This document shows positions 24,341 through 33,050 of a DNA stretch of 64,000 nt, in pieces. Source of the stretch: Jiangella anatolica (GTDB lineage: Bacteria > Actinomycetota > Actinomycetes > Jiangellales > Jiangellaceae); contig NZ_POTW01000017.1 of the NCBI RefSeq assembly GCF_003236295.1, positions 1-64,000 of the forward strand, read 5' to 3'. The number at the start of each line of letters is the position of its first letter. The first letter of the stretch is position 1. A model generated the notes under the pieces. That model saw only the letters and a program-made list of their open reading frames with translations. It did no database searches and had not been told where the DNA came from. Both the position numbers and the translations under genes were made by a program.

Positions 24341-25738
24341 TCAGCTGGGGGAGTAGAGCTCCAGTTGGGCGAGCCAGAGCCGGGCCGGGAAGTCCGCCGA
24401 CCCGCCGCCGGCGGCTTGGACGAGGCGGACGTGGGTGGCGCGGCGGGTCTCGGCGTCGTGGACGGAGTAGGCGGTCTCCGGGCCGTCGGTCACCGAGATC
24501 CACGGCTCCCACGCGCCGGAGTCGCCGTCGCGGGTCTCCAGCCGGTAGGCGGTGCTGGAGTGGTAGCGCAGCCGGTACTCCGGCCAGTACAGGACCGCGC
24601 GCGCCAGCAGCCGCGGGCCGGCCAGCGCGACCTCGACCGTGTGCGGGTCGTCGAGGTCGGCCGACGCCCAGCTGGTGCGGCGGTTGCCGTCGGTGAGGAC
24701 GGGCGTGACGTCGGTCCAGGGCTGGGCGACGACGACCGGGCCCATGAGGTGCGGCTGCAGCCGGTTGTCCGAGCCGCGGTGCCACAGGATCGGCGTCGCC
24801 GTCTCGTCGACGGGGTGGGCCATGGTGACCGGGCCGTCGGTGTCGCTGAGGAAGTCGTTGCGCATCAGGACGGTGATGTGGCGGTAGTACGCCGGCAGCT
24901 CGGTCGCGAAGAACTCGTCCTCGTCGGGCAGCCGCTCGCCGTAGGCGTTGAACGACATCGAGTGCGGGCCGCGGCGGGGCTCGATCTTGGCCAGCTCGTC
25001 GTCGGCGAACGCGCGGTGGATCTCCCAGGCCGATAGCGCCAGGCCGTCGCGCTCGTAGTGGACGTCGAAGTCGGTGTCCATCATGGCCCAGCCGCCCTGC
25101 TCGGACGACCAGATCTCGGCGACGACGTGCTCGTCGACCGGCGGGTCGGCGACGGCCTCGTCGCCGACGCGGTAGCTGTCGGAGATGCCGCGGTGCAGGT
25201 TGATCAGCCGCGCCGGGATGCCCAGCGCCAGGCAGCACTGCACCAGCGACACCGAGTAGTGGATGCAGATGAAGTGCTCGACGCCGCGGGAGCCGCGGTC
25301 CAGGATCAGCAGCGCGTTCCACTCCGGCATCCGGTACGGGATGTGGTGCGGGAACAGCGACTTGATCCAGTCGCGCAACCGCGCCGCCCGCTCGACCGAC
25401 GTCCCCTCGCCCGCGACGGAGGCCAGCGGGAACCGGCGGCGCAGCTCCGCCAGGGTCGGGTGGTCCGGATCCTCCGACGCGAACGGGACGGCCCCGTCCG
25501 GCGCCGGCGCGGTGACGTCGTAGTAGACGGCGTCCGCGGACAGTGGGTTGACGGTGCCGAGGCAGCTCTCGACTCGCACCGTCACGCCGGCCTCCCGGGC
25601 CAGGTTCACCCGCGGGTACGACGGCAGCACGGCCAGCTCGTCGGCCCGGTCCATCCGGGTGAGGATCTCCGTCCGCCACTCGGCGAGCCGTTCCTCCAGC
25701 GTGCGATAGTCCGGGTGCTCCAGCACGGCGTCCTCCAT
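24341..25738 (-). CDS. Transglutaminase-like protein with discoidin-like C-terminus
   Basis: 465 residues, no signal peptide. A transglutaminase/protease-fold core carries the triad C158 (in HFICIHYSV), H204 (in DEHVVAEIW) and D221 (in MMDTDFD). The region from about 335 looks like an F5/8-type-C (discoidin) beta-sandwich that often binds carbohydrate (NRRTSWASADLDDPHTVEV, ARLWLAQLELYSPS). The combination suggests a peptidase or amidase acting on a glycan- or peptide-linked substrate. It is the last gene of the operon-A direction, 55 nt after the creatininase-like gene. Confidence 0.75.
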   Translation of the reverse strand: MEDAVLEHPDYRTLEERLAEWRTEILTRMDRADELAVLPSYPRVNLAREAGVTVRVESCLGTVNPLSADAVYYDVTAPAPDGAVPFASEDPDHPTLAELRRRFPLASVAGEGTSVERAARLRDWIKSLFPHHIPYRMPEWNALLILDRGSRGVEHFICIHYSVSLVQCCLALGIPARLINLHRGISDSYRVGDEAVADPPVDEHVVAEIWSSEQGGWAMMDTDFDVHYERDGLALSAWEIHRAFADDELAKIEPRRGPHSMSFNAYGERLPDEDEFFATELPAYYRHITVLMRNDFLSDTDGPVTMAHPVDETATPILWHRGSDNRLQPHLMGPVVVAQPWTDVTPVLTDGNRRTSWASADLDDPHTVEVALAGPRLLARAVLYWPEYRLRYHSSTAYRLETRDGDSGAWEPWISVTDGPETAYSVHDAETRRATHVRLVQAAGGGSADFPARLWLAQLELYSPS

Positions 25739-25793
25739 CGGGCGATGACCGGTCGGATCGAGGCTACGGAACCCGGCCGCGACGGCGACAGGC

Positions 25794-26549
25794 TCAGACT
25801 TGTCCTGCGAACTCGCGCAGCGCGCCGGCGACGGCGCCTGTGGCGGCCTCGAGATAGCGGCGGCCGTCGGCGGCGGAGCCGGCGGACGGGTCGTCGGAGA
25901 AGCCGTCGCCCTGGGCCATCGCGTCCGGCCGCTCGACGTGGTAGCGGCCCCAGTAGCCGGCCGGGTTGCGGACGAACGACGAGCCCGGCCGGTGCGGCGG
26001 CGCGTCGACGAGGTCCGGGCGCAGCGCCAGGGCCAGCGACGTCTCGAACGCGCCCGCGTGCCCGGGCAGCCGGCCGCGGTCCTGCGCGCCGGCCGCGACG
26101 AGCTCGTCCCACGCCATCACCCAGTACGACCCGGCGCCGACGGTGACCCGCAGCGCCTGCCCGGCCTCCCGCGCGGCGACGACGACCAGCTCGGCGTTGC
26201 CGCCGTGCCCGTTGAGCAGGAACACCCGCCCGAACCCGGCCGCGGCCAGCCCGGCGCACACGTCCCGCAGCTGCGCCAGCAGCGTCGCAGCGCCCGCGGT
26301 GAGCGTCGCTCCGATCGGCACGTGGTGCGGCGAGTACCCGACCGCCACGCCCGGCGCCACGATGACGTCGAGCGAACCGGCCAGCCGGGAGGCCGCGGCC
26401 AGGGCCAGGTGCTCGGCCACCATGAGGTCGGTGCCCAGCGGCAGGTGCGGTCCGTGCTGCTCGCAGGCCCCGACCGGCACGACGGCGACGGCCTGCGGCG
26501 CACGCGAGGCGACGGCGGCGCGGGTCAGCTCGGCCAGCAGCGCCGTCAC
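25794..26549 (-). CDS. Creatininase-family amidohydrolase
   Basis: 251 residues. Creatininase-fold enzymes hydrolyse cyclic or small amides with a two-metal centre. The ligands are visible: E30, H32 and D41 in GACEQHGPHLPLGTD, H115 in NGHGGN and E169 in GAFETS. The GTG start at 26549 overlaps the GntR stop by 4 nt. In operon A it may open an amide or lactam in the same pathway as the amidohydrolases; true creatinine use is unlikely from context. MftE-like members share this fold, but no mycofactocin genes are present. Confidence 0.85.
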   Translation of the reverse strand: MTALLAELTRAAVASRAPQAVAVVPVGACEQHGPHLPLGTDLMVAEHLALAAASRLAGSLDVIVAPGVAVGYSPHHVPIGATLTAGAATLLAQLRDVCAGLAAAGFGRVFLLNGHGGNAELVVVAAREAGQALRVTVGAGSYWVMAWDELVAAGAQDRGRLPGHAGAFETSLALALRPDLVDAPPHRPGSSFVRNPAGYWGRYHVERPDAMAQGDGFSDDPSAGSAADGRRYLEAATGAVAGALREFAGQV

Positions 26550-27217
26550 GACGTGATCCGGGCGTGCAGCGTGTGGTCGCCGGAGCGCAGCACGTGGCTG
26601 CGCATCAGCGCCTCGGCCCGGTCCGGGTCGCCGTCGAGGATCGCGTCGCCGACGTCGATGTGCTCGGCGTTGCCGCGCTGCAGCTCGTCCGGGTCCTGCA
26701 GCGCGCGCTTGCGCACCGCCGCGTCGACGCCGAGCAGGGTGCCGAGGAACTGGACGATGACGCGGTTGCCGGACAGGTCCCGGATCGCCTCGTGGAAGGC
26801 GGCGTTGATCTCGATGATCTCCGGGACCGGGCGCAGGATCGGGTCCTTCATCAGCGCCAGCGGCTCGGTCAGCGTGGCGACGTCGGTGAGCTCGCCGCCG
26901 GCCACCCGCGTCGCGCACAGCCGCGCGGCGAGCCCTTCCAGCCACCCCCGCACCGTGATGACCTGCTCGAACGAGGTGAGCGCGTTCTCGCCGACGACGA
27001 TGCCGCGGCGCGGGATCGTGCGCACGAAGCCCTCGTTCTCCAGCCGGCGCAGCGCCTCCTTGACCGGCGTCGTGCTGACGCCCAGGTCGTGCGCCGTGAC
27101 CCGCTCGGTGATCTTGTCGCCGGGCGTCAGCTCGCCGCTGATCAGCTTGGTCAGCAGCAGCTGGTACACCTGGTCGCGGATCAGCGGCGCCTCCTGGATC
27201 ATCGGCCGCTCCGTCAC
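26546..27217 (-). CDS. GntR-family regulator, FadR/FCD subfamily
   Basis: 223 residues. The N-terminal winged helix (RDQVYQLLLTKLISGELTPG, STTPVKEALRRLENEGFV) is followed by an all-helical FCD ligand domain. FCD regulators usually sense sugar acids or other carboxylates. The GTG at 27217 overlaps the dehydrogenase stop by 4 nt, and the gene is embedded in operon A, so it is probably the local regulator; CTGGTATATCAG at 30650-30661 is the best candidate site. Confidence 0.9.
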   Translation of the reverse strand: MTERPMIQEAPLIRDQVYQLLLTKLISGELTPGDKITERVTAHDLGVSTTPVKEALRRLENEGFVRTIPRRGIVVGENALTSFEQVITVRGWLEGLAARLCATRVAGGELTDVATLTEPLALMKDPILRPVPEIIEINAAFHEAIRDLSGNRVIVQFLGTLLGVDAAVRKRALQDPDELQRGNAEHIDVGDAILDGDPDRAEALMRSHVLRSGDHTLHARITS

Positions 27218-28227
27218 CACCGGACCACCGTCCCCTCCCGCAGCGACTCGGTCACCGCGGCGCCGAGCCGCAGCGACGCCAGCCCGGCCGCCGTCGACGT
27301 CTCCGGCTCGGTCCGCGTCCGCACGCAGGACACGAAGTGGGCCAGCTGCCGGTCGAAGCACTCGTCGTTCCACGGCCGCTCGAACCGGACCTGCTCGGTG
27401 CGCAGCGTGCCGTCGTCGTCGCGCGTGGTCAGCGTCGCGACCTGCTCCGGCCGGTCGATCAGCGCGACGCCGCGCGGCCCGAGGATGCGGAACTCACCCT
27501 TCGGTGAGACCGGGAAGAACCAGCCGATCTCCATTCGGGCGAGGTCGCCGTTGTCGTACTCGACCAGCGCGGCGGCGAAGTTCTCGCCGTTGAACTGCTG
27601 CTGCGAGCGCAGCCCGGCGGCCCGGACGGCGACCGGCGCCGCGTCGTTCAGGTAGGCGACGTAGTCGGCGAAGTGCGCGCCCTCGTGCAGGTATGACGGC
27701 CCGTGCGCGAGGAAGTCCTGGATCCGGCCGACGTGGACGGTGTCGGCGGCGTCGTAGCGCTCGTCGTAGCCGCCGAGCGTGTAGACGACCGGCGACCCGA
27801 TGAGGCCGTCGTCCAGCCACTGCCGGGCGGCCCGGACCAGCGGTGAGAACCGGTTCTTCAGCCCGATCTGGACGATCCACCCGGACGCCGACGCGGCGTC
27901 GTGCACCCGCTGCGCCGATGCGACGTCGACGGCCATCGGCTTCTCGCACAGCACGTCCAGCCCGGCGCCGATGGCCGCGAGCGTGAGGTCCGGCGCGATG
28001 TGCGGCGGGACGGCGATGACGGCGGCCCGCGCACCCGCGGCCAGCGCCGGCTCCAGCGACGTCCACGCCGCGACGCCGTACTTCGCCGCGGCCGCCTCGC
28101 GGTGCGCCGCGACGACGTCGACGACGCCGACCAGGGTGACGTCGGGGGAGCGGTCAAGCGCCGGCAGGTGTCCCGTCGTCGCGATGTCGCCGCAGCCCAC
28201 CTGCACCACGGGCAGGGTATCGGTCAC
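27214..28227 (-). CDS. Gfo/Idh/MocA-family oxidoreductase (operon A)
   Basis: 337 residues. The N-terminal Rossmann fold has the VGCGDIATTGHLPAL nucleotide-binding segment and the family EKP motif (CEKPMAV). The C-terminal substrate domain shows LHEGAHFADY, the catalytic His-Asp type motif. Such enzymes oxidise sugar or cyclitol hydroxyls with NAD(P). Next to lactonase-like amidohydrolases and a DapA-family aldolase it would supply a lactone or keto-sugar (inferred). GTGA overlaps at both ends. Confidence 0.9.
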   Translation of the reverse strand: MTDTLPVVQVGCGDIATTGHLPALDRSPDVTLVGVVDVVAAHREAAAAKYGVAAWTSLEPALAAGARAAVIAVPPHIAPDLTLAAIGAGLDVLCEKPMAVDVASAQRVHDAASASGWIVQIGLKNRFSPLVRAARQWLDDGLIGSPVVYTLGGYDERYDAADTVHVGRIQDFLAHGPSYLHEGAHFADYVAYLNDAAPVAVRAAGLRSQQQFNGENFAAALVEYDNGDLARMEIGWFFPVSPKGEFRILGPRGVALIDRPEQVATLTTRDDDGTLRTEQVRFERPWNDECFDRQLAHFVSCVRTRTEPETSTAAGLASLRLGAAVTESLREGTVVRW

Positions 28228-28976
28228 GTCAGCCCCAGAAGTCGTTCGGCGTTGCGGTACGCCAGCGCGGCGGCGTCGCCGTCCGGCAGCTCCGCCAGGA
28301 TCGCACGATGGACGGACAACCGGTGCCGGCGCAGGTCCGGGTCGCCGAAACCGCCGTCGGTGCCCAGCGTCAGCTTCGCCACCGGGACCCGGCGCACGAT
28401 CTCGCGGAACACCGCCCGCGGCGCCGTCCCGCACATCGTGATGTGCACGTTCGGGTACCGCACCGCGGCCGCGACGGAGTCCTCCCACAGGTCGAACAGC
28501 CCGCCGTGCGCCAGCACCACCGTCAGCTCCGGGAACCGGGCCGCCAGCCGGGCGATCTGCAGCGGCGACGCGTACGGCGGGGTGCCGTCGTGCATGACGA
28601 ACGGCAGCCCGCGCTCGATCGCCGCCTCCGCCACCGGGTCCATGTACGCCTCGAGCGGCGAGAACCCCTGCATCCACGGGTGCAGCTTGATCGCGTGGAA
28701 GCCGCGGTCGGCGCAGCGGCGCAACTCGTCGGCGGCGTCGGGCCGGCGCGGGTCGACGCTGCCGAACGGGAGCAGCCGGCCGTCGGACCCGGCGCACACC
28801 TGTGCGACCACGTCGTTGCCGGTCACGGCGTCGTAGGCGAGCCCGTCCAGCGTCATGACGGCGGCCCGGGCGATGCCGAACCGGTCCAGCTCCGCCAGCG
28901 CGTCGGACTGGCGCCAGGACGCCCACGCCGGCGCCGCCGCCGACGGCAGATGCGTGTGCAGGTCGACGAGGCTCAC
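28224..28976 (-). CDS. Amidohydrolase 2 (COG2159-like), intact metal site
   Basis: 250 residues, TIM barrel. Metal-binding pattern is complete: HxH in VDLHTHLPS, the loop IKLHPW, His in FVMHDGT, His in VVLAHGG and Asp in LGTDGGFGD. Family members hydrolyse lactones or decarboxylate aromatic acids. It lies directly after a degenerate paralogue with a 4-nt overlap, which suggests that the two proteins form a complex (inferred). Start GTG at 28976. Confidence 0.85.
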   Translation of the reverse strand: MSLVDLHTHLPSAAAPAWASWRQSDALAELDRFGIARAAVMTLDGLAYDAVTGNDVVAQVCAGSDGRLLPFGSVDPRRPDAADELRRCADRGFHAIKLHPWMQGFSPLEAYMDPVAEAAIERGLPFVMHDGTPPYASPLQIARLAARFPELTVVLAHGGLFDLWEDSVAAAVRYPNVHITMCGTAPRAVFREIVRRVPVAKLTLGTDGGFGDPDLRRHRLSVHRAILAELPDGDAAALAYRNAERLLGLT

Positions 28977-29707
28977 GCGGCCACCCCCAGCAACGTGGCG
29001 GCGGCGCCGCCGAGCACCGCGGCGCGGTCGTCGCCGGACAGGCCCGCCCGGTCCACCCGCTCCAGTTCCAGCGCGACGTCGTTGAACGGCGCGTCGCTGC
29101 TGAACAGCACCCGGCCCGCGCCGAGCGCCGTCACCAGCGCGGCGATCAGCGACGCCCCGTTGTACGCGGTCTCCGCGACCAGGTTCGGCGCGCCGGTCAG
29201 CGCCGGCAGCAGGTCGAGGGAGAAGTCGGTGCGCCCGGACCGGCCCATGACGAACGTCAGACCGGGCCGGCGCAGCGCCAGCTCGGTGAGTTGCAGCGGC
29301 TCGCTCGCGACCGGCACGCCGGTGACGACGTAGACCGGCCGGCCGTGCTCCTCGGCGACGTCGAGCACCGGCTCCAGCAGCGGCGACAGCAGCCCGAACC
29401 CTTGAACGGACGGCGCCAGCTTCAGCCCGCGCGCCCCGGCCGCGAGCGCCCGCCGCAGCTCGTCGCAGGCGCGCGAACCGTACCAGGGGTTGACCGTGGC
29501 CCAGTGCGCCAGCCGGTCCGGGTGCGCGGCGCACCAGCCGGCCAGCGTCCGGTTGCCGTCCTCGTTGTCGACGGCGAGCCAGCGGCCTACCGGCCCGACG
29601 ACCGCGCGGCCGACGCCGCCGTCGTCGAGGACGCGCAGCAGGTCGTCGACGTCCAGCGTCGGCAGGCTGGGATGCTCGCCGGCCGCGACGTGCGCGTCCG
29701 TCGTCAC
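28973..29707 (-). CDS. Degenerate amidohydrolase-2 paralogue
   Basis: 244 residues with the same barrel pattern as its neighbour (AHWATVNPWYG, ARGLKLAPSVQGF, LFSSDAPFND), but most metal ligands are lost: DAHVAAG keeps one His and lacks the second, the strand equivalent to FVMHDG reads YVVTGV, and the equivalent of VVLAHGG reads FVMGRSG. Only the last Asp (SSDA) remains. It may be a structural or regulatory partner of the intact enzyme encoded next. The GTG at 29707 overlaps the DapA-family stop by 4 nt. Confidence 0.8.
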   Translation of the reverse strand: MTTDAHVAAGEHPSLPTLDVDDLLRVLDDGGVGRAVVGPVGRWLAVDNEDGNRTLAGWCAAHPDRLAHWATVNPWYGSRACDELRRALAAGARGLKLAPSVQGFGLLSPLLEPVLDVAEEHGRPVYVVTGVPVASEPLQLTELALRRPGLTFVMGRSGRTDFSLDLLPALTGAPNLVAETAYNGASLIAALVTALGAGRVLFSSDAPFNDVALELERVDRAGLSGDDRAAVLGGAAATLLGVAA

Positions 29708-30621
29708 AGGGCCGGCTCCGCCCGCCGGTAGCCGCCGCGGTCCAGGTGCCCGGCCAGCGCCGCGCGGTCCTCGGCGCGCAGCGGCACCAGCGGCAACCGC
29801 ACCGCCGGCCCGCCGCGGCCGAGCAGGTGCATGGCCTCCTTGATGACGGTGATGTGGTAGCCCGGCCGGGACGCGCGCAGCGCCGCTATCGGCGCGATCC
29901 GCTCCGCGACGATCGCCGCGTGCCGGTCCGCGTCGCCGGCCAGCGCGGCCGCCCACACGTCCAGCGCGACGGCCGGGTCCAGGTTCACCAGGCCCGACGT
30001 CATCGCGACCGCGCCCATCCGGGCGTAGTCCACGGCCGGCAGCTCGGCCATGCCGTTGATCCACACGTAGCGGTCGCCGAGCCGGTCGACGCAGCGGGCG
30101 AACAGGTCCTGGTCGCCGGCCTCGTCCTTCACCGCGACGGCGCCCTCGACCTCGGCCAGCCGCTCCAGGTCCTTCTCGTCGTAGACGGCGCCGTCGGTGC
30201 TGAACACGATCATGCCCAGGCCGGACGCGGCGCCGATCTCGCCGTAGTGGCGGACCATGCCGTCGCCGTCGGGGTTGACGAAGTACAGCGGGTTGACCAT
30301 GAGCCCGTCGGCGCCCGCGTCGGCCGCCGCCCTGGCCAGCCGCGTCGCGATGGCGGTGGAGTGGCCGACGCCGGCCAGCACCGGCACCCGGCCGGCGACG
30401 GCGTCGACGGTCTCACGGACCAGTGCGGCGTACTCGGCCTCCTCGAGCGCGTAGAACTCGCCGACGCCGCCGGCCACCACGACCGCCCCGGCGCCGCTGC
30501 CGGCGAGGAAGGCGACGTGTGCGCGCTGGCTGTCGAGGTCGAGGGAACCGTCGTCGTGCATCGACGTCGGGGCGAAGGCGAGGACGCCGTGCAGCGAGGC
30601 GCGCAAGGTCTGCAGTTCCAC
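29704..30621 (-). CDS. DapA-family aldolase/dehydratase (operon A)
   Basis: 305 residues, TIM barrel of the N-acetylneuraminate lyase/DapA superfamily. The Schiff-base lysine is in AVAVKDEAG (K165 from this start). The usual YNxP tyrosine motif is replaced by FSTDG, which speaks against true dihydrodipicolinate synthase and for a keto-deoxy-sugar-acid enzyme (for example a 5-dehydro-4-deoxyglucarate dehydratase or KDG-type aldolase). I chose the GTG at 30621, which has GGAAAGG 6 nt upstream; a GTG at 30636 is possible. It is the first gene of operon A. Confidence 0.85.
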   Translation of the reverse strand: MELQTLRASLHGVLAFAPTSMHDDGSLDLDSQRAHVAFLAGSGAGAVVVAGGVGEFYALEEAEYAALVRETVDAVAGRVPVLAGVGHSTAIATRLARAAADAGADGLMVNPLYFVNPDGDGMVRHYGEIGAASGLGMIVFSTDGAVYDEKDLERLAEVEGAVAVKDEAGDQDLFARCVDRLGDRYVWINGMAELPAVDYARMGAVAMTSGLVNLDPAVALDVWAAALAGDADRHAAIVAERIAPIAALRASRPGYHITVIKEAMHLLGRGGPAVRLPLVPLRAEDRAALAGHLDRGGYRRAEPAL

Positions 30622-30649
30622 GGTTGGCCTTTCCACGAGGGGGACGGCT

Positions 30650-30661
30650 CTGGTATATCAG
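30650..30661. promoter_or_regulatory. Candidate GntR operator with built-in -10
   Basis: CTGGTATATCAG is a palindrome with one mismatched pair, 28 bp before the DapA-family start and between two divergent transcription units. Its minus strand contains TATACC, a plausible -10. The embedded GntR/FCD protein is the likely binder (inferred). Confidence 0.4.
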
Positions 30662-30743
30662 ACATCAGCCGCTACTGAACAGCCCGATCCGCGTCGGGTC
30701 GATGGGGCGCCGGGACGCGGACGAGCCGATCACTGGAGGACCC

Positions 30744-31943
30744 ATGCGACACCACTCGACCGTCCTCGGCCAGCCGATCGCCGTGCCCGACCAGGCCGGC
30801 GACGAGGGCCACGTGCTCGTGGTCCTGGCCGACGTCGACGACTTCGAGGTGAGCCGGCTGGCCCACGGCGACGACTGGGCCACGGGGATGCTCGACGCCG
30901 CCGCTGCCGCCGTCGAACGCAGCGCCGCCGGCTACGCGCCGGACCAGCACGGCCCCGTCGTCCCCGTCCCGCCGGACGCATGGATGGTGACCTTCCACGG
31001 CGCCGACCCGGTCGAGCTGCGCGCCACCGGGCGCCGGTTCGCAGCACTGGTGCGCGACCGCGTCCGGGCCGCCTGCGGGATGGCCGTGACGGTGGGCATC
31101 AGCGGGACGCGCACGGGCGCCGCGCGGCTCGAGGCGGCGACCGCGGAGGCGGTGGTGGCGCTGGACCACAAGCTGGTCAGCGGCGGCGACGCCGTGTACG
31201 ACCTGGCCGACGTCCGGCCCGCGACGCCGGACGGGACGGTGGCCGCGCCGGTGCCGGTGCCGGACCGGGTGGAGGAGCGGCTGGCCCGCTGCATCCGCCG
31301 CGGCGACGCGACCGGCGCGGTCGCGACGCTGCGGTCCTGGATCGAGCGGGTCAGCGCCGTCGACGGCGTCACGCCCGACGTGCTGCGCGAGTGGCTCGCG
31401 GCCGAGGTGCTGTACGCGCTGGAGATCGCCGGGCAGCGGCGCCTGTCCGACGGGTCGACGGACTGGATCGCCGCGGTGTCGCGGCTGCCGCTCAACGAGG
31501 TGGTCGAGATGTACGACATCCACGACCGCTCCTACCTGGTGCTGTGGCTGGAGCAGCTGCTGCCCCGGATCGTCGCGTCGCACGCGGCGCCGTCGCCGGC
31601 CCGGCACGTCCTCGCCGTCGTCGAGCGCTACATCCAGGACCACTACGCCGACGACCTGCGGCTGGTCACCGTCAGCGAGGCGGTGTTCGTCAGCCCGTAC
31701 TACATCAGCCACCTGTTCCAGCGCGAGCTCGGGACGACGTTCCTCAAGTACCTCACCGCGGTGCGGATGCGGCACGGGCGGCGGCTGCTGGCCGAGACCG
31801 ACCTGCCGGTCGAGCTGATCGCCGAGCAGGTCGGCTACCAGGCGCCGAAGCGGTTCCGCGAGCTGTTCAAGCGGACGTTCCACGTGACGCCGAGCGAGTA
31901 CCGCCGGCAGGTGGCGGCGCCGGCGCTGCGAGCCGTCGGCTGA
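30744..31943 (+). CDS. AraC-family regulator with degenerate GGDEF-like domain
   Basis: 399 residues. The C-terminal 100 residues are a double AraC helix-turn-helix (VSEAVFVSPYYISHLFQREL, ELIAEQVGYQAPKRFRELFK). The N-terminal 180 residues follow a GGDEF fold (VLADVDDFEVSRLAHG..., then DAWMVTF where GGDEF would stand, then MAVTVGISG), but the signature itself is gone, so it is likely a sensor and not a cyclase. GGAGGA lies just before the ATG at 30744; an in-frame ATG at 30702 is an alternative. It overlaps the amidohydrolase gene by 1 nt and is divergent from operon A. Confidence 0.85.
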   Translation: MRHHSTVLGQPIAVPDQAGDEGHVLVVLADVDDFEVSRLAHGDDWATGMLDAAAAAVERSAAGYAPDQHGPVVPVPPDAWMVTFHGADPVELRATGRRFAALVRDRVRAACGMAVTVGISGTRTGAARLEAATAEAVVALDHKLVSGGDAVYDLADVRPATPDGTVAAPVPVPDRVEERLARCIRRGDATGAVATLRSWIERVSAVDGVTPDVLREWLAAEVLYALEIAGQRRLSDGSTDWIAAVSRLPLNEVVEMYDIHDRSYLVLWLEQLLPRIVASHAAPSPARHVLAVVERYIQDHYADDLRLVTVSEAVFVSPYYISHLFQRELGTTFLKYLTAVRMRHGRRLLAETDLPVELIAEQVGYQAPKRFRELFKRTFHVTPSEYRRQVAAPALRAVG

Positions 31944-32833
31944 TGGGGATCGTCGACGTCCACACCCACGTGATGTGGTACCCGGACCACATCAGCGACC
32001 GGACCGCCGGCGAGGCGCTGGCGGCGAAGCTGGTCAAGCTGGAGCGCAGCGGCGGGCTGACCAACTCCGCCCGGCTGGACCTGCACTGCTACGACTCCAC
32101 GCCGGAGGACCACTGGGCGGCGGCGCAGCAGGCCGACCGCGTCGTCGTGTTCGGGATGGCGGCCAAGCCCACCGGGTTCGACGTCCCCAACGACGTCATC
32201 GCCTCCTACGTCCGGGAGCACCCGGACCGGCTCGAGGGCTGGGCGTCGGTGAACCCGGGGGAGCCCGGCGCGCTGGACGAGCTGGTCCGGTGCGTGGAGG
32301 ACCTGGGCCTGCGCGGCCTCAAGGTCGGGCCGACGTACCAGCACTGGGACCCGCGCGACCCGTCGCTGTGGGGTGTGTTCGAGTACTGCGCGACGCACGA
32401 CCTGCCGGTGGTCATCCACCAGGGCACGACGTTCCCGACGACGGCCCGGCTGGAGTACGCCCAGCCGCTGCTGCTGGAGCGGCTGGTCATGCGGTTCCCG
32501 TCGCTGCGGGTGATCATCGCCCACCTCGGCCACCCCTGGGAGGAGGACGTCGTCGCGCTGATGCGCAAGGCGCCCAACGTGTGGGCCGACATCTCCGCGC
32601 TGCACTACCGCCCGTACCGGTTCTGGCACGCAATGACGACGGCGTTCGAGTACGGCGTGACCGGCAAGCTGCTGTTCGCGTCGGACTTCCCGAGCGCGAC
32701 GGTCGAGCAGACGCTGGAGGGGCTGCGCCGGGTGAACGACGTCGTCGCCGGCACGCCGCTGCCGACTCTGCCGGTGGACGTGCAGGACCAGATCGTGCAC
32801 GAGAACTGGCGCCGCTTCTTCCGCACCACCTGA
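31943..32833 (+). CDS. Amidohydrolase 2 family metal-dependent hydrolase
   Basis: 296 residues, full-length TIM barrel with complete ligands: HxH in VDVHTHVMW, His in VVIHQGT, His in VIIAHLGHPW and Asp in LFASDFPSA. Family members include lactonases and non-oxidative decarboxylases (ACMSD type). It begins in a TGATG overlap with the AraC gene, so this regulator probably controls it. Third intact amidohydrolase-2 domain of the region. Confidence 0.88.
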   Translation: MGIVDVHTHVMWYPDHISDRTAGEALAAKLVKLERSGGLTNSARLDLHCYDSTPEDHWAAAQQADRVVVFGMAAKPTGFDVPNDVIASYVREHPDRLEGWASVNPGEPGALDELVRCVEDLGLRGLKVGPTYQHWDPRDPSLWGVFEYCATHDLPVVIHQGTTFPTTARLEYAQPLLLERLVMRFPSLRVIIAHLGHPWEEDVVALMRKAPNVWADISALHYRPYRFWHAMTTAFEYGVTGKLLFASDFPSATVEQTLEGLRRVNDVVAGTPLPTLPVDVQDQIVHENWRRFFRTT

Positions 32834-32838
32834 CCTTG

Positions 32839-32924
32839 AATGATCACGTTAAGTTGGGCTGCTCGCGCTCCACGAGGCATGCATGCCTGGGGAAGCGGGA
32901 GCAGGCCTGCTTGACGTGATCATT
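32839..32924. repeat. 86-nt nested palindrome, terminator-like dispersed repeat
   Basis: Outer arms AATGATCACGTTAAG (32839-32853) and CTTGACGTGATCATT (32910-32924) pair with one mismatch. Inside, TGCTCGCGCT-type arms pair imperfectly, and the centre AGGCATGCATGCCT (32875-32888) is a perfect 14-bp palindrome. The block GCTCCACGAGGCATGCATG matches GCTCTACCAGGCATGCATG of the hairpin near 24270 at 17 of 19 positions. It follows the amidohydrolase stop directly and probably ends that transcript. The rest of the gap to 33050 shows only the leader of the next gene. Confidence 0.65.
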
Positions 32925-33050
32925 TCCGGGTGGGCAAGTCCCGGCCCGGCGGGACAACTATCCGGCTGTTGCCGCCGCGCGTCGCGGGCCTAGGTTCGCG
33001 GGCAAGCGTCCTGGCTTCACCCGAATCGTCCCCCGGCCGTCAGGAGCACC

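Noticed and set aside
31943-32833. Authentic ACMSD decarboxylase
   Set aside because: The family motifs fit equally well to lactonases; nothing in the context indicates tryptophan or aromatic degradation.
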